DNA of 18,804 nt from Bacteroidota bacterium. Its GTDB lineage: Bacteria > Bacteroidota > Bacteroidia > Cytophagales > Cyclobacteriaceae. The notes beneath the pieces are model-generated. The model was not told the origin of the DNA. It made no database searches and saw only the letters and a program-made list of their open reading frames with translations. Positions 14,908-18,804 of the stretch are shown piece by piece. Numbering within the stretch: position 1 is the first letter of the stretch; every line of letters begins with the position of its first letter. A program made the position numbers and the translations under genes. The DNA lies in assembly GCA_023431285.1 (NCBI GenBank), contig JAEYXN010000225.1:1-18804 (forward strand), written 5' to 3'.

Positions 14908-15828
14908 CTAAACTATGTCGGATTGCAACGAATGGTTGAGTGTCGAACCGTTTTCATTAACTATTAGGACAGCTTCTCTTCCATGAATCCACGAGTGATT
15001 AGGATTCTCATGGCCAGTAGGAAAACCGAATGCAACCGGGTAGGAATAAATTCTGGTATGCGTCCGGATAATTTCCTCAACTGACTCACCGAATTTTAGG
15101 TCAGAATCTTTCGCATCGGTAAAGTGTCCTACGATCAAGCCCGCCAGCGCGTCGAGTTTTCCTGCGCGTTTTAGTTGCACGAACATACGGTCAATCTTGT
15201 ACAAGTATTCGTCAACTTCTTCAACAACTAGGATCTTCCCTTTCGTCTCGGGCTGATCCGGCGAACCCAGAGAGTCGACCAAAAGGCTTAAGTTCCCGCC
15301 GATAAGTTTTCCAGTAGCCTTACCGTGGTGATTAAACTGATTCGCATCCGCCGTAAGTTGGAGAGGTTCACCAAACAAGGCGTCGTGTAGGTGTGCGACG
15401 GAACTTTCAGCTCCATCCTTCGAAAACAGAAGAGGCATTATGCCGTGAATGCTTTCAAAGCCCATCCTGGCTAAACGTAAATGAAGCGCGGTTACATCGC
15501 TAAATCCAACCACCCATTTGGGATGCTTTGAGAATTCGTCAAACCGGAGTTCATCAATGATTCTGGTAGTACCATAACCGCCGCGCGCGCAGAGTATTGC
15601 GTCAAGATCCGGATGATCCAGGAATTGCTGAAAAGCAGCAATGCGTTCCTCATCCGTGCCGGCAAGATATCCGTGGCTGGTCTGGAATAGCATGGGCGAA
15701 AGAATTACTTCGAGCCCCCAGCTTTCAAGAATTTGAATGGCGGGCCTGATCTGGTCTTCGCTCACTTTTCGTGCAGTAGCAACAATTCCTACTTTGTCAC
15801 CACGCTTTAGCGGTTTTGGACTTATCAT
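14908..15828 (-). CDS. ldcA: LD-carboxypeptidase (peptidase family S66)
   Basis: A 306-residue serine peptidase expected to remove the terminal D-alanine from peptidoglycan tetrapeptides during wall recycling. The start is the ATG at 15826-15828; a TTG three codons upstream lies in a terminator T-tract. Family landmarks in order are RGDKVGIVATA (N-terminus), CARGGYGTTRI (oxyanion region), GFSDVT with the nucleophile Ser110, VVEEVDE with Glu203, and FPTGHENPN with His273, which complete the Ser-Glu-His triad. No signal peptide is present, in line with a cytoplasmic recycling enzyme; the related MccF immunity proteins share the fold but are less likely here. It is the last gene of the bamA-ompH-ompH group, but a strong hairpin lies directly before its start, so expression depends on read-through or on an unseen promoter. 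Confidence 0.93.
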   Translation of the reverse strand: MISPKPLKRGDKVGIVATARKVSEDQIRPAIQILESWGLEVILSPMLFQTSHGYLAGTDEERIAAFQQFLDHPDLDAILCARGGYGTTRIIDELRFDEFSKHPKWVVGFSDVTALHLRLARMGFESIHGIMPLLFSKDGAESSVAHLHDALFGEPLQLTADANQFNHHGKATGKLIGGNLSLLVDSLGSPDQPETKGKILVVEEVDEYLYKIDRMFVQLKRAGKLDALAGLIVGHFTDAKDSDLKFGESVEEIIRTHTRIYSYPVAFGFPTGHENPNHSWIHGREAVLIVNENGSTLNHSLQSDIV

Positions 15829-15859
15829 AAAAAACAAAAGCCTTCCCGAAGGAAGGCTT
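15829..15859 (-). terminator. UUCG-capped intrinsic terminator between ompH and ldcA
   Basis: On the minus strand a 9-bp stem, AAGCCTTCC and GGAAGGCTT (complements of 15851-15859 and 15838-15846), closes a TTCG loop; the closing pair gives the extra-stable C(UUCG)G tetraloop. TTGTTTTTT follows and runs straight into the ATG of ldcA at 15828. It lies 20 nt after the ompH stop codon. Sequence and placement are those of a strong rho-independent terminator. Confidence 0.9.
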
Positions 15860-15879
15860 GATATTCTTAAGGTTGAAAA

Positions 15880-16455
15880 TTACTTGCCAGCCGCTGGTGT
15901 TGCAGGCTTCGTTGCTGAATCCTGAGGCTTTGGCGTGATGCCCATTTTCTTCAGAACCAGATCTGAAACATCAGCATTTTCATCTGCATAAAGGACTACA
16001 TCCAATCCACCGATTTGTTGAGTGAGGATGAAAGTGTAGTTGTTTTCTTTGGCAGTATCCTCAATGGCTTTTCCAATTTTTGCAGTCAGCGGATTCATCA
16101 GTTGAGCCTGCTTGTTCTGCAGATTCGTCTGAGCGTCCTGCTGAAGTTTTTCAATATTTTGCTGTTGCTGCTGAAGTTCTCTTTCAGTGTTTGCGCGCAC
16201 CGCATCAGGCATTGATCCAGACTGCATAGCTTTTTGGTACTCCGCCAGATCCGCCTGGAATTTCTTGTATTTGGTGTCGATCTGATTTTTCAGTTGTGCC
16301 TCAAGCGACTTCAGGTCGGTTTCCATCTGCTTATACTCAGGCATCTGAGTGAAGATGTAATCTATGTCTACATATCCGATCTTTGTAGAAGCCGTTTGTG
16401 CATGGGAGATAAACGTGACCATACCCAACACCACAAGTAGTACAAACTTTCTCAT
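15880..16455 (-). CDS. OmpH/Skp-family periplasmic chaperone, second copy
   Basis: A 191-residue protein (ATG at 16453-16455) with a cleavable signal peptide ending near SHAQ (about residue 20). The mature protein begins with the family strand KIGYVDIDYIFTQMPEYKQM. It then forms a long Gln/Lys-rich coiled-coil arm (about 45-125, including five consecutive Gln encoded partly by CAG/CAA runs) and returns to beta strands (YTFILTQ, DVVLYADE). This matches OmpH (PF03938), a trimeric Skp-like holdase that carries unfolded outer-membrane proteins across the periplasm to BamA. The C-terminal tail is Pro/Ala/Thr-rich (PKPQDSATKPATPAAGK), unlike the first copy. It follows that copy after 15 nt and ends 20 nt before a strong terminator. 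Confidence 0.93.
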   Translation of the reverse strand: MRKFVLLVVLGMVTFISHAQTASTKIGYVDIDYIFTQMPEYKQMETDLKSLEAQLKNQIDTKYKKFQADLAEYQKAMQSGSMPDAVRANTERELQQQQQNIEKLQQDAQTNLQNKQAQLMNPLTAKIGKAIEDTAKENNYTFILTQQIGGLDVVLYADENADVSDLVLKKMGITPKPQDSATKPATPAAGK

Positions 16456-16470
16456 TACTATTAATTGATT

Positions 16471-17007
16471 TTAGTTTTTAATCTTATCGTTTGGATCTCC
16501 CAAACCGAGTTCGTCCAATACAAAATCCGTGTAATCATGGCGAGGATCTGTGTAAATCATCACCAATTCGCCGGCTTTATCAAACATTATGGCCAGGTTG
16601 TTTTGTTTGCAGACTTTGTCCACTGCATCCCACACTTTATCCTGGATCGGTTTGATGAGCTCTTGCTTTTTAAGGAAAAACAGACCGTTGAATCCAAACA
16701 CCTTTCGTTGGTATTCTTTTAAATCCGCCTCCTTCTTCTGGATCGAAGCCGTCCGCTCCTTTCTCATCTCCTCCGTCAACAGAACTTGCTCTGCCTGCAG
16801 TTCGGAATACATGCTTTCAATTTTCTTCGCACTTTCCTGGATTTCCTTTTCCCAGGCCTCAGAAAGAGCGTTTATTTCATCCTGCGCCTTTCGGTAATCA
16901 GGCATCTTGTTCAGGATGAAGTCAGTGTCAATGTAACCGAACCTCTGAGCGTTGACAAAATTCAGGCCGAAAATGAGAAAAAATATCGTAATATAATACG
17001 GGCGCAT
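16471..17007 (-). CDS. OmpH/Skp-family periplasmic chaperone, first copy
   Basis: A 178-residue protein; the ATG at 17005-17007 follows the bamA stop by one nucleotide (TAATATG), so translation is probably coupled. A TTG seven codons upstream is rejected because it lies inside bamA. The signal peptide MRPYYITIFFLIFGLNFVNA is followed by RFGYIDTDFILNKMPDYRKA, the OmpH opening strand, a charged coiled-coil arm (about 40-105) and C-terminal strands (LAIMFDKAGELVMIYTDP). It shares the opening pattern GY-D-D-I-MP-Y with the next gene, so the two are tandem paralogues, yet they differ greatly in the arm: this one is Glu/Lys-rich, the other Gln-rich. Both should act as periplasmic holdases for BamA clients; how they divide the work is unknown. 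Confidence 0.93.
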   Translation of the reverse strand: MRPYYITIFFLIFGLNFVNAQRFGYIDTDFILNKMPDYRKAQDEINALSEAWEKEIQESAKKIESMYSELQAEQVLLTEEMRKERTASIQKKEADLKEYQRKVFGFNGLFFLKKQELIKPIQDKVWDAVDKVCKQNNLAIMFDKAGELVMIYTDPRHDYTDFVLDELGLGDPNDKIKN

Positions 17008-17008
17008 A

Positions 17009-18804
17009 TTAGCGGATTTGCTGACCAATAGTGAAGTGGAACTTAGATCCGCTCACGTCACTAATGCTTCCCAAAGGCACACGGTCAAAGCCGTAAGCCC
17101 AGTTCAGACCTATCAAACCGAACGCTGGCATGAATATCCGAGCCCCTAACCCGGCGGATTTATACATACTGAACGGATTAAAGTCCTCGTAATTGTCCCA
17201 GTTATTTCCTCCCTCAACAAATGCGAATCCGTAGATTGTAGCAGCGTTACCCGTAGTCACAGGATATCTCAACTCCAGGCCAATCTTATCGTACACCACT
17301 CCTCCAAGTTGCGAAGTGCTGTTACCAGCGACATAATCCGGAGGCGTAATCGAGTTATTCTCATAACCTCTCAGACCAATGATCTCTTTACCGAGGACGA
17401 AGGAGTTGAATCCACCGGCCAATCCATCTCCGCCAAGAATGAATCGTTCGAAAGGCCCAATACCAGTTCTCGACGAATAACTGGAAAGGAATCCAAAGTG
17501 GGCTTTTGCTTCCAGTACGAGCTTTTTCTTGCCGTCAAGCGGGATGTAGTACTTGGCGTCGAACATTGTCTTGTAGTACTCCTGCCATTTGTTTTTCGTC
17601 TCCGCAGTCGCCGTTTCATAGTCTATTCCGTTCCAGGAAGAATATGGAGGTGTCAGGGTCACACTAAGTGAAATGGAGGATCCCTGTGAAGGATACATCG
17701 GGTTATCGATACTGTTTCTGGATAAAGTAGTATTAAGCGTGATCTGATTCGAAGAACAAGTCGTACATCCCAGACCATAGTCTATTCCATCCAGCTGATA
17801 AATAGCATAGGATAGAGAATTAGTAAGCGTGAAGTAATTGTCTGGCCATTCCAGTAATCTTCCAAGTCCGACAGAAAAATTGTGGGCCTTGAGACTGGAG
17901 CGCAGGTCTGTGTAGCTTGTCGAACCCAGGCCAAGCATTCTCGACACGGAGTGAACATAACTTACGCTGAGAGACTGCGGTTTCCGTCCACCTAACCAAG
18001 GCTCGGTGAAGGAGAAGGAATAGCTTTGGAAAGATCGTCCATTCGCCTGAGCGCGAAGAGAAACACGTTGGCCATCACCCACCGGAAGTGGCTTCCAGTT
18101 TCTGAGATTAGGCACGTTGCGCAGGGAGAAATTGTTGAACGTCAATCCAAGAGTTCCCACAAAGCCGTAGTAACCTCCCCATCCTCCGGATAGCTCAACC
18201 TGGTCATTGGACTGTTCCTCCACCTGCCATTCGATATCCACTGTTCCGTTAGCCTGATTAGGCATTATGTTCTGATCTATTTTGTCCGGAGCAAAGTAAC
18301 CGAGCTGTCCCAGTTTCTGCTGGGTGCGGATCAGATCAGACCGGCGGAACTTCTGGCCGGGAATGGTGCTAAGTTCGCGGCGTATTACGTGGTCGCTGGT
18401 CCGCTCATTTCCGGTGATCGTAACCTCATTGATCGTTGCCTGTTCACCTTCGAAAATCCGCATTTCCACATCGATGGAATCGCCGGCAACGCCAACCTCA
18501 ACATCATTGATACGGAAAAAGAGATATCCATCGTCCATGTAAAGGCCAGAGATATCCATTCCCTTTGGGTTGAAGGTTAATTTACGTTGGATGAGTTCCC
18601 TGTTATAAACATCACCTTTTGCAATGCCGAGGACGGCATCAAGCTGTTTGTCGGTATATACATAGTTACCCTTCCAGATGATGTTCCGGAAGTAGTATTT
18701 CGGTCCTTCAACAACCGCGATGTCGATATCGATAGTCTTTTTGTCGTGCGAGTAAACTGTGTCAAACACAATTTCTGCATCGCGATAACCTTTCGAATTA
18801 AAGA
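17009..18804 (-). CDS. bamA: Outer-membrane protein assembly factor BamA, 5' end beyond the window
   Basis: The frame is open to the right edge: 597 residues of the C-terminal part are visible, beginning FNSKGYRDAEIVFDTV, so the true start lies outside (family length in this phylum is roughly 800-900). A GTG at 18769 is internal. Visible parts are the end of one POTRA domain, two complete POTRA domains (about residues 25-110 and 115-190, for instance INEVTITGNERTSDHVIRREL) and the 16-strand barrel. The conserved L6 loop motif appears as GLRGYENN. The last strand ends KFHFTIGQQIR, so the final residue is Arg and not the usual aromatic. BamA is the essential insertase for outer-membrane beta-barrels. 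It heads a coupled bamA-ompH-ompH operon, as commonly seen in Bacteroidota. Confidence 0.96.
   Translation of the reverse strand, partial: FNSKGYRDAEIVFDTVYSHDKKTIDIDIAVVEGPKYYFRNIIWKGNYVYTDKQLDAVLGIAKGDVYNRELIQRKLTFNPKGMDISGLYMDDGYLFFRINDVEVGVAGDSIDVEMRIFEGEQATINEVTITGNERTSDHVIRRELSTIPGQKFRRSDLIRTQQKLGQLGYFAPDKIDQNIMPNQANGTVDIEWQVEEQSNDQVELSGGWGGYYGFVGTLGLTFNNFSLRNVPNLRNWKPLPVGDGQRVSLRAQANGRSFQSYSFSFTEPWLGGRKPQSLSVSYVHSVSRMLGLGSTSYTDLRSSLKAHNFSVGLGRLLEWPDNYFTLTNSLSYAIYQLDGIDYGLGCTTCSSNQITLNTTLSRNSIDNPMYPSQGSSISLSVTLTPPYSSWNGIDYETATAETKNKWQEYYKTMFDAKYYIPLDGKKKLVLEAKAHFGFLSSYSSRTGIGPFERFILGGDGLAGGFNSFVLGKEIIGLRGYENNSITPPDYVAGNSTSQLGGVVYDKIGLELRYPVTTGNAATIYGFAFVEGGNNWDNYEDFNPFSMYKSAGLGARIFMPAFGLIGLNWAYGFDRVPLGSISDVSGSKFHFTIGQQIR

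Noticed and set aside
16140..16190. CAG/CAA-rich tract as a possible simple-sequence repeat
   Set aside because: It encodes glutamines in the OmpH coiled-coil arm with mixed codons, so it is ordinary coding sequence and not a phase-variable repeat.
1..18804. CRISPR arrays, tRNA or rRNA genes, insertion sequences, prophage or defence genes
   Set aside because: No spaced direct repeats, cloverleaf-like sequence, transposase motif or defence-type domain was seen on either strand by eye. A tRNA and profile scan would settle small cases.

Overview
This window reads as chromosomal core sequence from a member of the Bacteroidota, most likely a Cytophagia-type (Cytophagales) bacterium. The grounds are a gliding-motility lipoprotein of the GldJ type (SUMF1/FGE fold), a bamA-ompH-ompH cluster, a DUF4175 protein, an Mfd with Bacteroidota-like layout, few Shine-Dalgarno sequences, and several boxes matching the Bacteroidota -7 promoter element TAnnTTTG. 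No rRNA, tRNA, CRISPR array, insertion sequence or prophage gene was seen. Base composition and codon use look even throughout. Species assignment is inference.

Layout. 1-3247 (minus): an AhpD-like carboxymuconolactone decarboxylase-family gene, a small unknown gene overlapping it by 8 nt, then a large membrane/coiled-coil DUF4175 gene that runs off the left edge. 3345-4046 (plus): a ComF-type phosphoribosyltransferase. 4044-4073: a hairpin that terminates the facing gldJ gene (4097-5317, minus). After a 275-nt gap come a small unknown plus-strand gene (5593-5862) and mfd (minus, to about 9185), whose 3' ends overlap antisense by 52 nt. 9270-9931 (plus): a two-helix membrane peptide coupled by an ATGA overlap to an exported thioredoxin-like protein. 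9935-about 11865 (minus): a THUMP-like-domain methyltransferase and a membrane protein with two LAB_N repeats. 11874-13154 (plus): a BaiN/HI0933-family flavoprotein. 13155-13365: a structured non-coding-looking stretch. 13366-13713 (minus): a DUF6249-like membrane protein. 13946-14890 (plus): an ECF sigma factor with a small membrane partner, probably an anti-sigma factor. 14908-18804 (minus): bamA (5' end missing), two OmpH/Skp-like chaperone genes, then an LD-carboxypeptidase gene placed directly behind a strong terminator.

How the genes work together. The right end is an envelope-biogenesis operon: BamA inserts outer-membrane proteins, the OmpH proteins chaperone them through the periplasm, and the LD-carboxypeptidase trims peptidoglycan peptides. 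GldJ belongs to the gliding/type IX secretion machinery. The sigma/membrane-protein pair looks like an envelope-stress regulator. Mfd, ComF and the methyltransferase are housekeeping genes. No convincing new multi-gene defence or mobile system is visible. The most interesting items are regulatory and architectural: the UUCG-capped terminator whose T-tract runs into the ldcA start codon, face-to-face -7 boxes between the LAB_N and flavoprotein genes, nested inverted repeats at 13193-13286, a palindromic element before the sigma gene, and two small coupled gene pairs of unknown function.
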